Assembly: GCF_000968135.1 (NCBI RefSeq)
Contig: NZ_FO538765.1
Coordinates: 2,185,819 to 2,249,818 of the forward strand
Length of the DNA stretch: 64,000 nucleotides
Reading direction: 5' to 3'
Source of the DNA: Magnetospira sp. QH-2
Lineage (GTDB): Bacteria; Pseudomonadota; Alphaproteobacteria; Rhodospirillales; Magnetospiraceae
Positions 17,330-26,475 of this stretch are shown in pieces (position 1 is the first letter of the stretch; the number at the start of each line of letters is the position of its first letter). The translations under genes were made by a program, and so were the position numbers. A model generated the notes under the pieces. That model had not been told where the DNA came from. It made no database searches and saw only the letters and a list, made by a program, of their open reading frames with translations.

Positions 17330-18310
17330 TTATGAGCGAGGCCCCTTGGTTGGCCGTATGCCGCTGCCCGCATCTGGGCGGCTAGCCGACCCTGGGCGCT
17401 TGGCGAAAGCGGGTTTGGCCCCCGCGGTCCGTGCCGCGCCCCAAGTCCGTTTGGGCCGATCTCCCCCCGCCGCCGGTTCCGTAGGCGTGGCTTTTCCGCC
17501 GACACCGGTCAATCTATAGAGTCCACGATGACCGGGAAGCGGTTCGAATCGATCGGTCAAGCCCAACACTGTTTCCGCGCCACCAAGGTACAGAGAGCCA
17601 TCTTCGGGCAGGACCCCGGCCAATCCATCCAAGACCTGGGTTTTTGTTGGCTGATCAAAATAGATCAGCACATTGCGGCAAAACACCACATCGAATGAGC
17701 CGAGCACCCGCAGGTCATCAAGCAGGTTGAATTCGCGGAACTGGACCATTTTCCGCAGCTCGGGCGATATGAACCAGTTTTCGTCCTCTTTCTTGAAGTA
17801 TTTGACCAGCATTTGGATCGGCAGACCACGCTGTACCTCGAACTGGGAGTACTTGCCTGCCTTGGCCTTGGTCAGCATTTGGGTGGAAATGTCGGTGCCG
17901 ACAATATCGACCTTCCATCCGGCCAGCTTCGCGGCCTGTTCCTTGAGGATCATGGCCAGCGAATAGGGTTCTTGACCGCTGGAAGCCGCAGCGCACCATA
18001 TGCGCAGGCTCTTGCGGCTTGCCCGTGATTCGAGCAGGGCCGGCAGAGTGACATCGCGGAACATATCGAAGGGCTTGATATCTCGGAAGAAGAAGGACTC
18101 ATTGGTGGTCATGGCCTCGATGACTTCCTTGATCAAGGCCGTGTCCCGGCGCCGCATTTGCGCCACCAGCGCATCCAGGTCCTTCATGCCTCGTTCTCGG
18201 GCCACAGGCATCAACCGGCTTTCCAGCAAGTATCCCTTGTCCGGATTAAGCACCAATCCTGATTGCTTTTTCAGCAAGTCGGCGATGAACTGGAAATCGT
18301 CCGGAGTCAT
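17330..18310 (-). CDS. cheR: Chemotaxis methyltransferase CheR
   Basis: A 326-residue protein that methylates glutamates of chemoreceptors using S-adenosylmethionine. The helical N-domain (1-75) precedes the catalytic domain with TNESFFFRD, LRIWCAAASSGQEPYSLAM (SAM loop) and FDVVFCRNVLIYF. An extra C-terminal tail of about 50 residues is basic and Ala/Pro-rich, likely disordered. It overlaps cheB by 4 nt (ATGA) and is last in the order cheA, cheY, cheB, cheR. Confidence 0.95.
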   Translation of the reverse strand: MTPDDFQFIADLLKKQSGLVLNPDKGYLLESRLMPVARERGMKDLDALVAQMRRRDTALIKEVIEAMTTNESFFFRDIKPFDMFRDVTLPALLESRASRKSLRIWCAAASSGQEPYSLAMILKEQAAKLAGWKVDIVGTDISTQMLTKAKAGKYSQFEVQRGLPIQMLVKYFKKEDENWFISPELRKMVQFREFNLLDDLRVLGSFDVVFCRNVLIYFDQPTKTQVLDGLAGVLPEDGSLYLGGAETVLGLTDRFEPLPGHRGLYRLTGVGGKATPTEPAAGGDRPKRTWGAARTAGAKPAFAKRPGSASRPDAGSGIRPTKGPRS

Positions 18311-19518
18311 CGCCCTCTCCTTGTCAGCAGCCGAACCACTTTCGAGGCCATATCACCGACGGGCAGAACATCACTACATATTCCGGCCCCCGCCGCCGCG
18401 CCGGGCATGCCCCAGACCACGCTGGTCGCCTCGTTCTGAGCCAGAATGGTGCCTCCGGCCTCGACCATCTTTGTTGCGCCTCTCAATCCATCCGTCCCCA
18501 TGCCGGTCAATATGATTCCCAGCGCATGGCCGCCATAGACCGCGGCAATACTGTCAAACAACGGATCGACAGCCGGGCGACAAAAATTTACTTCCGGGCC
18601 ATCATCCAATCGAATGACATTTTGCGACCCTTGCCTTTCCACCACCATATGATATCCGCCGGGCGCCACCAAGACCCGACCGCCGGTGATCGGCATGCCC
18701 GTTTCACCCTCAACGCAGTCCCATCCGGTCATCCGGTTGATATGCTGGGCCAAGATCGTGGTAAAAGTTGCGGGCATATGCTGCGTAATCAAGATTGGTT
18801 GGCGGCATCCTCCCCGAAGCCCCTTGAGAACCTCAAAAAGGGCCTGTGGGCCCCCGGTGGAACTGCCGATCGCAACAACCTCCACCGGCTCCCGCCCCGC
18901 TTCCCGCAAGGTGAAACCCGTACCGGGCAATCGCCGAGCGTTCGCTTCTGCGGTCTCATGAGTTCGCGGCATTCCAGTCGAAGTCGGCTTGCTGAACGCA
19001 CCGGGCCGCGTCTTGGGCGCCGAGCCCGCGGTCGCGCCTGCCCTGGCAATCCTGCGGCGGCGTGCGAGGCCCAGGTTCCGCACTTTCTCAAGCAACTCCC
19101 GCCGAAACCCGCCCTCTGCGCCAATCTCTTTCGTCGATGCCGGCTTGGGCAGGTAGTCCGCCGCCCCATCGGCCAGCGCTTTCATGGAAATCTCGGCGTT
19201 CCGCAATGTGAGGGTAGAGGCCATCAAGATTGGAACATCCGGTTTCAGTGCCAGCATTTTAGGCAGCGCTTCCATGCCATCCATCACCGGCATCTCAATA
19301 TCGAGCACGACCACATCGATTTCTTGGTGGTTGAGGCTGTTGACCGCCATTTTACCATTGGCCACCGACGTGATCACCTTGATGCCTGGATCGCTTTCCA
19401 ACAACCGGGAAAACAACCCTCTGACCACGGCGGAGTCGTCAACCAGCATCACGCGGATGGGGGCATCCGTTGTTTCTGCTGGAGCGTGCGATTGTTCCGC
19501 TTTGAAAGCCACTTGCAC
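18307..19518 (-). CDS. cheB: Chemotaxis methylesterase/glutamine deamidase CheB
   Basis: A receiver domain (about 20-140; VVVLDIEMPVMDGMEALPKM) is joined by a basic linker (about 150-210) to the methylesterase domain with catalytic Ser in IGSSTGGPQAL, His in ITQHMP, and Asp in GMGTDG. It removes methyl groups from receptors when phosphorylated by CheA. No good ATG is available. A GTG at 19518, or one two codons later after AAGGTG, gives a plausible start. An ATG at 19566 would overlap cheY and add an unlikely Cys/Arg-rich leader. It is followed by cheR with a 4-nt overlap. Confidence 0.93.
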   Translation of the reverse strand: MQVAFKAEQSHAPAETTDAPIRVMLVDDSAVVRGLFSRLLESDPGIKVITSVANGKMAVNSLNHQEIDVVVLDIEMPVMDGMEALPKMLALKPDVPILMASTLTLRNAEISMKALADGAADYLPKPASTKEIGAEGGFRRELLEKVRNLGLARRRRIARAGATAGSAPKTRPGAFSKPTSTGMPRTHETAEANARRLPGTGFTLREAGREPVEVVAIGSSTGGPQALFEVLKGLRGGCRQPILITQHMPATFTTILAQHINRMTGWDCVEGETGMPITGGRVLVAPGGYHMVVERQGSQNVIRLDDGPEVNFCRPAVDPLFDSIAAVYGGHALGIILTGMGTDGLRGATKMVEAGGTILAQNEATSVVWGMPGAAAGAGICSDVLPVGDMASKVVRLLTRRGR

Positions 19519-19543
19519 CTTGCTTAACCGAATGAATCGGTGT

Positions 19544-19909
19544 TCACAGCAAACCCACCTGCGCAAATTTCGCCTGAATGATTTCGCTGTCGAATGGTTT
19601 CATGATGTATTCATTGGCGCCAGCCTCAATGGCTTCCTGAATATGCTCGATGTCGTTTTCCGTCGTGCAGAATACAACCACCGGCTTGTCGCCACCGGGA
19701 AGCTTGCGCATCTCGCGGAGGAACTCAATGCCGCTCATGACCGGCATATTCCAGTCGAGCAGAATTGATTCAGGCATATTCTTCTGGCAGGCATCCAAGG
19801 CCTCCTTGCCATCAGCAGCCTCGACAGGCTCGAATCCGAGCTCATCCACTATTTTTCGGGCAACCATTCGGATCACCCTGGAATCATCAACGATCAGACA
19901 GGATTTCAT
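19544..19909 (-). CDS. cheY: Chemotaxis response regulator CheY
   Basis: A 121-residue single receiver. Acidic pair D8-D9, phospho-Asp in ILLDWNMPVMSG (about residue 52), Thr in VVFCTTEND and Lys in YIMKPFD are all present. Phospho-CheY binds the flagellar switch or acts as a phosphate sink; the DWNMP form is common for alphaproteobacterial CheY in the main cluster. It lies between cheA (123 bp upstream) and cheB. Confidence 0.95.
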   Translation of the reverse strand: MKSCLIVDDSRVIRMVARKIVDELGFEPVEAADGKEALDACQKNMPESILLDWNMPVMSGIEFLREMRKLPGGDKPVVVFCTTENDIEHIQEAIEAGANEYIMKPFDSEIIQAKFAQVGLL

Positions 19910-20032
19910 CGTTCTCCACCAATTCGCCGGGACAGGGAGTTCCGCCCCCGTTTGTGCTAGATTTTTGTCTTCAAGACCTACGGAACCCTAGCAAACCGTC
20001 CGAGCCCTGTACAGTCGTATAGTATGGTCAAT

Positions 20033-22810
20033 TCATCCTCTTGAACTGTCGCCACCGGCCAACACGGAAAGGGTTTCATTCAGGGTCCGGACCAAGGCAT
20101 CCCGGTCGAATTTCGCCACATAATCCGTAAATCCCGCCTCTCGGCCATGATCAAAATCCTGATCCGTGGCATGGGAAGACAAGGCAATGACGGGGACCTC
20201 CGCCCATCGGGGGTTCGCGCGCAGGGTACGGGTGAATTCGAACCCATCCATACCCGGCATCTCGATATCGCTGACAATGGCATCGAATTCATGGTCTCCA
20301 CCGAGCAACTTCAAAGCATTGTCGGCATTCTCCGAGGAAACCACGCTGTAGCCCGCCATGGTCAACAAAGGGGTCAGCAAATTGCGGAAAAATGGGCTGT
20401 CGTCCACCAGCAAGACCCGGTGCCCGGATTGATCATCCGAGCTCTTGTAGGCTTCTTGATCGGCGGAGCCGAACCAATCACTAAAGGCCTGAGTCAGGTA
20501 ATACCCAACATCGATCACATCCGTGGCCCGCCCGGCAATCACCGCCGTTCCAATCAGTTCCGGCATTGGCGACGGGAGTTCGATATCCAGTTGGTCCTCG
20601 ACGATATCGACAATTTCGTCAACCATCAGTCCCATGGACCGGTCTTGCTCGGTAAAGACCAGAATAGGCTGCTGTCCGGTGCGTCCCTGGTCGTGGGAAC
20701 CGGCGCATGGAACCAAGGGCATCAACCGCCCTCGATATTGAATCATCGGCAGTCCATGGCTGAATTCCACATCGGCCAGATCAATCTCTTCCAACCGCGC
20801 CACCAGAGCCAAGGGGACGGCCTTTGGCTCTTCTGAACCGGCCTTAAAGACCAACAGGCTGGTGATCTGTTCGGCCGATAGCCTTTCTTTTTCCTCTTCG
20901 GCGGCGCGTTCCTCTTCCGCGGCCAGGTCCACATCTCCCGACGCCGAGGCAATACCATTGGGATCAAGGATCATGATGACCCCCCCGTCGCCGAGGATCG
21001 TATTGCCAGAATAAAACGGTATATCCCTTAGAATGGGGGCAACCGGCTTGACCACGATTTCCTCGGTATCAAAAATCTTGTCGACGATGATGCCGAATGT
21101 ATAGGCCCCCACCTGGGTCACGATGATAAAGGCATCCTCATCCACGTTGATCTCTTGATCATTCAGATGCAGAAGCTGGCCCAACGACACCAAGGGCAGC
21201 AACCGGTTGCGCAGCCGCAACACCGGCGTTTCGCTGATCATCTCGATGGCATGTTCGGATTTCGACGAAGCCCGCACCAATTCCAACACACTGATTTGTG
21301 GAATGGCGAACCGCTCCCCGTCGCAGGCCACGATCAACGCCGATACGATGGCCAGGGTCAAAGGGATTTTGATGGTAAACAGGGATCCCTTGCCGGTGGT
21401 GGATTTCAGTTCGATCGTCCCACCAATCTTTTCGATATTGGTGCGCACCACATCCATGCCCACGCCCCGACCCGAAACCGACGTCACCTTTTTCGCCGTC
21501 GAAAAACCGGCGCGGAAGATAAACTGGTGAATTTGATGCTCGGTCATGGCGAGCACGTCATTTTCGGTTGCGAGGCCGTTGTGCAGAATCTTCTCGCGCA
21601 CACGATCGGTATTGATCCCTTTGCCGTCGTCACCGATTTCAATGATGATATGGCCGCCTTCGTGATAGGCGTTCAGGCTGATGGTTCCGGTCTCCGGCTT
21701 GCCCAGGGCGACTCGTTCGGCCGTGGGCTCCAAACCATGGTCGCCTGAATTGCGAACCATATGAGTCAATGGGTCCTTGATCAGTTCAAGGATCTGTCGG
21801 TCCAGTTCGGTTTCAGCGCCGCGCATTTCCAAATGGATTTTCTTGTCCATCTCCAAAGCCAGATCGCGGACAATGCGGGGCAACTTCGCCCAGGCATTGC
21901 CAATGGGCTGCATGCGGGTTTTCATCACCCCTTCTTGCAGGTCCGTTGTGATGTGGCTGAGCCTTTGCAGCGGAACCGAAAACTCCGAATCATCCTGGCC
22001 GCGCACCATTTGCGACAACTGATTGCGGGTCAGCACCAATTCACTGACCAAGGTCATCAGGTTCTCGAGAAGGTTTACATTGACCCGAATGGTCTGCGCC
22101 GCCAAAGACATATCCTTGGCGCCCGGATCCTTGGCCACGACCTCTTTTGGATTGTGTTTGGGCTTTGAAGAGTCGGTGATAGCCGGGACCGAAGGCGTTG
22201 AGACATCCTCGGACGCTTTTTCACCGACAGGGGACTCGGGTGGCGCGGCGGCCTCGGCCGCCGTAATCTCGGCCAGCAATTCCGCAGCCACCGGAAATCC
22301 ATCGGCTTCAACGATCGGCTCGGGAGTCGTTTCGGGTTCAAAGACCGGTTCAGGCTTGATTTCCGGCTCTGGCTTGACGGGTTCAACCGATTTGGCCGCG
22401 GCCTTTTCCTTGGTCGCCTTGATAATGGCCGCCTGCCCTTCGGCAAGCGTATTCAGGCGAGCGATCAGATCACTATCGTCCCCATCGGGCTCCTCTTCGG
22501 TTCGTTCAAGAACGTCAAGCATGCCACGGATGGTATCGATGCATTCAAGGATCAAGGTCACCGCGTCGGGGGTGACTCTCAGAGTCCCATCTCTGAACTT
22601 GCCCAGAACATTTTCACCGGCGTGGGCGACCTTTTCCAATCGTGGCAGCCCAAGAAAGCCACAGGTTCCCTTGATGGTATGAACGAGCCGGAAAATATTG
22701 CCAAGAATATCGGCGTCGTTGGGGTCTTGCTCGAACTTCACGAGCTCCACGTCCAATACGGCCAGATTTTCTCCTGTCTCTGTCAGAAATTCACTGAGCA
22801 GATCGTCCAT
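20033..22810 (-). CDS. cheA: Chemotaxis kinase CheA with two CheW-like domains and a receiver
   Basis: A 925-residue kinase. Order: Hpt (1-105; HTIKGTCGFLG gives the phosphorylated His near 48), acidic/Pro-rich linker (about 130-240), dimerisation domain (about 245-310), HATPase (MVRNSGDHGLE, GDDGKGI, GRGVGMDVV; about 310-495), CheW-like domain (about 500-640), a second, more divergent CheW-like domain (about 680-790), and a C-terminal receiver (about 805-925; DAIVSDIEMPGMDGFEF). The two coupling domains may stand in for a separate cheW, which is absent from this cluster. The receiver probably acts as a phosphate sink or regulates the kinase. The start at 22810 (MDDLLSEFL) is typical. Confidence 0.95.
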   Translation of the reverse strand: MDDLLSEFLTETGENLAVLDVELVKFEQDPNDADILGNIFRLVHTIKGTCGFLGLPRLEKVAHAGENVLGKFRDGTLRVTPDAVTLILECIDTIRGMLDVLERTEEEPDGDDSDLIARLNTLAEGQAAIIKATKEKAAAKSVEPVKPEPEIKPEPVFEPETTPEPIVEADGFPVAAELLAEITAAEAAAPPESPVGEKASEDVSTPSVPAITDSSKPKHNPKEVVAKDPGAKDMSLAAQTIRVNVNLLENLMTLVSELVLTRNQLSQMVRGQDDSEFSVPLQRLSHITTDLQEGVMKTRMQPIGNAWAKLPRIVRDLALEMDKKIHLEMRGAETELDRQILELIKDPLTHMVRNSGDHGLEPTAERVALGKPETGTISLNAYHEGGHIIIEIGDDGKGINTDRVREKILHNGLATENDVLAMTEHQIHQFIFRAGFSTAKKVTSVSGRGVGMDVVRTNIEKIGGTIELKSTTGKGSLFTIKIPLTLAIVSALIVACDGERFAIPQISVLELVRASSKSEHAIEMISETPVLRLRNRLLPLVSLGQLLHLNDQEINVDEDAFIIVTQVGAYTFGIIVDKIFDTEEIVVKPVAPILRDIPFYSGNTILGDGGVIMILDPNGIASASGDVDLAAEEERAAEEEKERLSAEQITSLLVFKAGSEEPKAVPLALVARLEEIDLADVEFSHGLPMIQYRGRLMPLVPCAGSHDQGRTGQQPILVFTEQDRSMGLMVDEIVDIVEDQLDIELPSPMPELIGTAVIAGRATDVIDVGYYLTQAFSDWFGSADQEAYKSSDDQSGHRVLLVDDSPFFRNLLTPLLTMAGYSVVSSENADNALKLLGGDHEFDAIVSDIEMPGMDGFEFTRTLRANPRWAEVPVIALSSHATDQDFDHGREAGFTDYVAKFDRDALVRTLNETLSVLAGGDSSRG

Positions 22811-22942
22811 CGCCAATCCTCGCAAGGCGCGGATCGTAGTGTCCGCTTTGTCGTTTCGCCGAGAGGATAACACCCAGATAGCCAGAAAGTCTTGCCAAAT
22901 CGTTGTGATTCCGAAACCAGAGCCCCCCCCAGGGCCACACCG

Positions 22943-23899
22943 TCACTGGAAGAATTTGGCGAGCGGGCTGGCCTCCAAAAGAGTCTGAATTTTGTCGATG
23001 GCTTCCGGGCTCAATTCCTCGCGCCATTTGTTGGCGGACTTCTTTGGGTCCTTGAAGACGCTGTAGTAGCGCGTGTTTGCCTTGGAATGATTGATCGACT
23101 GATCCAAGAACCCTTCGGTTTGCTCATCCCAGGTGAGGCCATAGGACTCAAAGAGCTCTTTGGATTTGGCGATGGGATCGTCGCACAGCCGATCATAGAC
23201 GATGTACCGATAGTTGGGATTGCCATCCATTTGCCGAACCACCCGCTCATTGTAGACCAGCCACCCGATAGCCATTTGCTCTTCCAGACTCAGACCCTGC
23301 AAGTATTCCAAAGTCCAACCACGATTTTTGATTTCATCCTGTTCGGAAAAGAAGGCCAAAAACGGATCCGCCTTCATGGCCTTGATTTTATCGCCCCGCA
23401 TGCGCGAAGCCACGTAGCCGCAGGGGTGGCGGATGATATGCAGCAGTTTGAGATCCGGATCGGCGGCGGCGAACAACGGCGCCCGCCCCAAGCAAGAAAC
23501 AGTCTTGAGCACCAGAAAGCTGTCGCCAACGGGCTTTTGCTTAAACTCAGGAACGCTGTACCGCGGCTCGCGAAAGTAGCTCAAGGGGATATAAGACAGC
23601 GCGCGGTTTGCGATGACCGCCGCTTCGAACAAAGCTTGGTTGATCGGCCCGCGATAGTTCTTTTTGAAAAACGGCAATTGGCCCACACAGCGAAGAGCCT
23701 TCACCCCCGCCAACTCCATGAGGTATTGCTTGGCAGGCCCCTCATACTGGGGAATCTCATCCTTGCTCACGAGATTCGGGATATCACGGTTGCGCTGAAC
23801 AATATCCGGTTCGTGCCGGTAGATCACTTCCTTGTGGCTGTCGAAAATCTTTCCCAGCCATGATGTCCCAGAGCGCGGGCTCCCGACAATGAACAACAT
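22943..23899 (-). CDS. Sulfotransferase-family protein
   Basis: A 318-residue cytoplasmic protein with the PAPS-binding 5'-phosphosulfate loop SPRSGTSWLGKI at residues 7-18 and the 3'-phosphate motif LLHIIRHPCGYVASRM. It should transfer sulfate from PAPS to an unknown acceptor such as a polysaccharide or lipid. There is no glycan gene cluster beside it; it lies downstream of cheA (separated by 132 bp) and divergent from an MFS exporter. The acceptor and role remain unknown. Confidence 0.85.
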   Translation of the reverse strand: MLFIVGSPRSGTSWLGKIFDSHKEVIYRHEPDIVQRNRDIPNLVSKDEIPQYEGPAKQYLMELAGVKALRCVGQLPFFKKNYRGPINQALFEAAVIANRALSYIPLSYFREPRYSVPEFKQKPVGDSFLVLKTVSCLGRAPLFAAADPDLKLLHIIRHPCGYVASRMRGDKIKAMKADPFLAFFSEQDEIKNRGWTLEYLQGLSLEEQMAIGWLVYNERVVRQMDGNPNYRYIVYDRLCDDPIAKSKELFESYGLTWDEQTEGFLDQSINHSKANTRYYSVFKDPKKSANKWREELSPEAIDKIQTLLEASPLAKFFQ

Positions 23900-24170
23900 T
23901 CAAACGACTCCGTTTATTCACCAAATTCCCGTGACCGCGCCTGGCGCTCTTGCCTTGCTGGGCCCCATTCGATCCGCGAATGCCCGGCCCGGTCTCACCA
24001 TCGGGCCAAGCTCCAATCCACAACACGTATCGACGGTGACCCCCATCGAACCCGTCGCGGAGCATAACGGATGAAGAGAGACAGGTGAAAACAAAAATCC
24101 AAAGCCGACAGGGCGCTATCTGAGTTTTTTCATTCAAATCAAGGACCCGCGAATTCGAGGCATTTTAGAC

Positions 24171-25403
24171 TTGCCTCCGTCGCCGGAGCGTCTTACCCAT
24201 GAGCCCATGCTGATACTCTTTATTATCGTCTTTATCGATCTGGTGGGCTTTGGGATCATCATCCCGCTGCTGCCCTTTTACGGTGAGCATTTCCATGCCA
24301 CGCCGGACGTGGTTGGCCTATTGATGGCCACCTACTCCCTGACCCAGTTCATCGCCGCGCCCTATTGGGGCCGCCTGAGTGATCGACACGGGCGCAGGCC
24401 GATTTTGCTGCTGACCCTGGGTGGATTGGCGCTCTCTTATGTGTTGCTGGCCTATGCCGATACCCTGCTGCTGCTCTTCGTCGCGCGGGCCTTGGGCGGC
24501 TTCATGGCGGGCAACATCTCCACCGCCTTTGCCTATGTGGCCGATATCACCACCCCGGCCAACCGGGCCAAGGGCATGGGCGTTGTCGGAGCGGCTTTCG
24601 GCCTGGGATTCATCTTCGGTCCGGCCATCGGCGGTCTGTTGGCCGGAGATGATGTGGCCACCGCCGACTTCTATACCCCCTCCATGGCCGCTGCCGGGAT
24701 GTCTGCTCTGGCCTTGCTGTTGGCCTTGTTCAAGCTCAAGGAATCCCTGTCGCCAGAGATCCGCGAAAGGCTCAAAAACCGGCCCAAGCGCAATCGGATC
24801 TCGCAGATCCGCGAGGCCTTCCTGCGCCCCGTCCAAGGCCGTCTGCTGTTGCTGACCTTTCTCGCCACCTTTGTATTCGCGGGCATGGAAACCACCTTTG
24901 CCATGTGGTCGGAGCGGCAATACGGCTGGGGTCCGTTCCAAAACGGAATCCTGTTTGCCTGCGTTGGTTTGCTCGCCGCCGCCATGCAAGGCGGTTTGGT
25001 CGGGCGGCTGGCCAAAATATTCGGTGAATCCAAGCTGGTGGTCGGCGGATCGGCGATCATGGCCATGGGCCTGGGCCTGTTGCCCTTGGCCACGGAACTG
25101 CCGATGTTGGCCGTTTCCATGTCCTTGATGGCTGGAGGGTTCAGCCTGCTGCAACCTTCCCTGAACAGCCTTTTGTCCCTGGCGGCCAGCGAAGAAGACC
25201 AAGGCGGCGCCATGGGAATCATGCGCTCCATCTCGACCCTGGCCCGGGTGATCGGCCCGGCCTGGGCCGGTTTTGTCTTCGCCAGCTTCGGCAAGGACTG
25301 GCCCTATTTCGGTGGCGCGATGATCGCCGCGGTTGTCGCCTTGATCGCGCTGGGAACCTTGCGGCGCCCGGTTGAACCGGCCGAAGCCTCGAGCGATGCC
25401 TAG
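24171..25403 (+). CDS. MFS exporter, TetA-like (DHA1 family)
   Basis: A 410-residue inner-membrane protein with about 12 transmembrane helices. Motif A, GRLSDRHGRRPILL, lies between helices 2 and 3 (about 67-80), and motif C-like GPAIGGLLAG is in helix 5, both drug:H+ antiporter marks. The opening FIIVFIDLVGFGIIIPLLPFY is typical of the tetracycline/multidrug TetA branch. The substrate cannot be told from sequence. The first possible start is a TTG at 24171; an ATG at 24207, just ahead of the first helix, is an alternative. It converges on cyaY with a palindromic repeat between them. Confidence 0.85.
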   Translation: MPPSPERLTHEPMLILFIIVFIDLVGFGIIIPLLPFYGEHFHATPDVVGLLMATYSLTQFIAAPYWGRLSDRHGRRPILLLTLGGLALSYVLLAYADTLLLLFVARALGGFMAGNISTAFAYVADITTPANRAKGMGVVGAAFGLGFIFGPAIGGLLAGDDVATADFYTPSMAAAGMSALALLLALFKLKESLSPEIRERLKNRPKRNRISQIREAFLRPVQGRLLLLTFLATFVFAGMETTFAMWSERQYGWGPFQNGILFACVGLLAAAMQGGLVGRLAKIFGESKLVVGGSAIMAMGLGLLPLATELPMLAVSMSLMAGGFSLLQPSLNSLLSLAASEEDQGGAMGIMRSISTLARVIGPAWAGFVFASFGKDWPYFGGAMIAAVVALIALGTLRRPVEPAEASSDA

Positions 25404-25414
25404 CGCCTGTCCAA

Positions 25415-25566
25415 CAGGCTGCTGAGAAAGTCCGATTTCGAGCCTGTGGCGACACATGCTTCGACAAGCTCAGCATGAGGGCCTTTGAATTTTCAACATG
25501 TTAGCCTCACCCTGAGCTTGTCGAAGGGCGCGGCGGGCCGTCGGACAACACTTGTTCAGCAGCCTG
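25415..25566. repeat. Palindromic repeat element, copy 2 (intact)
   Basis: 152 bp bounded by perfect 11-bp inverted repeats CAGGCTGCTGA (25415-25425) and TCAGCAGCCTG (25556-25566). Nested arms inside are CTTCGACAAGCTCAG and CTGAGCTTGTCGAAG. It fills the gap between the convergent MFS gene and cyaY and ends exactly at the cyaY stop codon. Copy 1 lies at 13026/14422-14588 in the same kind of setting. It has no coding capacity. Confidence 0.9.
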
Positions 25567-25884
25567 CTAAAGCGCCACGGTTACCCCGGTCTTATCGGTC
25601 AGTTCCTTGGACAGCATCTCGGCCAAGACATCGTCGCTGCGGGTGGCGCGCCAGACGCCGTCTTCGTAAGTGAAATGGCTGGCGCCGCTAACGGGCGAGG
25701 AAACCCAGACCTGCCGGGTTGGCGCCTGTTTGTTGATCACGTACTGGCCGCCGCTGTCGAGCTCGATGGTCAAGATGCCGCTTTGGAAGTCCACGTCCGC
25801 CACATCGCCGATGGCCTCGTCGATGATCTCGGCATAACTCCCGAGGGTGGTGTCGGCAATGGTCTCGAAAGCGCTTAGTTCCAT
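25567..25884 (-). CDS. cyaY: Frataxin homologue CyaY
   Basis: A 105-residue CyaY. Frataxins bind iron through an acidic first helix and modulate Fe-S cluster assembly on IscS/IscU. Seen here are the acidic helix (FETIADTTLGSYAEIIDEAIGD), the strand VDFQSGILTIEL and the segment GGQYVINKQAPTRQVWVSSP with the conserved Gln-Trp region of the beta sheet. Length is normal. Its stop codon (TAG) directly abuts the repeat element. Confidence 0.93.
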   Translation of the reverse strand: MELSAFETIADTTLGSYAEIIDEAIGDVADVDFQSGILTIELDSGGQYVINKQAPTRQVWVSSPVSGASHFTYEDGVWRATRSDDVLAEMLSKELTDKTGVTVAL

Positions 25885-26001
25885 GGGTCCGCTCCTCTGT
25901 GGATCTGAGGATTAGATAAAGCGCCCAAGGGGTCAGAACAACCCTTGCGCCGATGCCAAGGCTTCTGTATACAAGCGCCTTCGAATTTCGGAGCACAAGA
26001 C

Positions 26002-26226
26002 ATGAAGAACGACATTCATCCAGAGTACCATGAGATCACGGTCCAGATGACCGATGGCTCCACCTTCACCACCAAGTCCACTTGGGGCAAGGAAGGCGAC
26101 GTGCTGAAACTGGACATCGACGCCAAGTCGCACCCGGCCTGGACCGGTGTGCACCGTCTGCTGGATTCCGGCGGTCAGTTGGCCAAGTTCAACAAGAAGT
26201 TCTCGACCTTCGGGATCAAGAACTAA
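26002..26226 (+). CDS. rpmE: 50S ribosomal protein L31 (zinc-free type)
   Basis: A 74-residue L31 beginning [19 protein letters not shown] and ending [10 protein letters not shown]. It has no cysteines, so it is the non-zinc form common in alphaproteobacteria. The start at 26002 matches the family; the open frame extends upstream without support. A strong intrinsic terminator follows 41 nt after the stop, so it is a single-gene transcript. Confidence 0.96.
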   Translation: MKNDIHPEYHEITVQMTDGSTFTTKSTWGKEGDVLKLDIDAKSHPAWTGVHRLLDSGGQLAKFNKKFSTFGIKN

Positions 26227-26267
26227 GCTTCCGCCTGCACGGGCGAGAGCACAACGGATATCCCAAG

Positions 26268-26296
26268 GCCCCGGAGCATCGGCTCCGGGGCTTTTG
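26268..26296 (+). terminator. Intrinsic terminator after rpmE
   Basis: A perfect 10-bp GC-rich stem (26268-26277 with 26282-26291), 4-nt loop ATCG and TTTTGTGTT tail. Strong Rho-independent form. Confidence 0.92.
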
Positions 26297-26475
26297 TGTT
26301 GCCTGTCCGATATCTGCCCGCGTGCCCGTCACAATTCCCTCTGCCCCTTGGGATATCCTTTGAGACCCCTCTCCCATTGGCTATACTTTTCAGTATTCGC
26401 TGGATCTGGTTCCGCCGTAGCTTCCTGTGGGCGCGGCCTTGTTGCGGATCCCCATCCGGCATCGGAGGAAATCAG

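Noticed and set aside
23784-24137. A 117-codon frame overlapping the sulfotransferase start
   Set aside because: Overlaps a well-supported gene on the same strand, no ribosome site, no similarity.
24318-25457. A 379-codon open frame opposite the MFS gene
   Set aside because: Antisense shadow, extremely Gln/Gly-rich, no hydrophobic core or domain.
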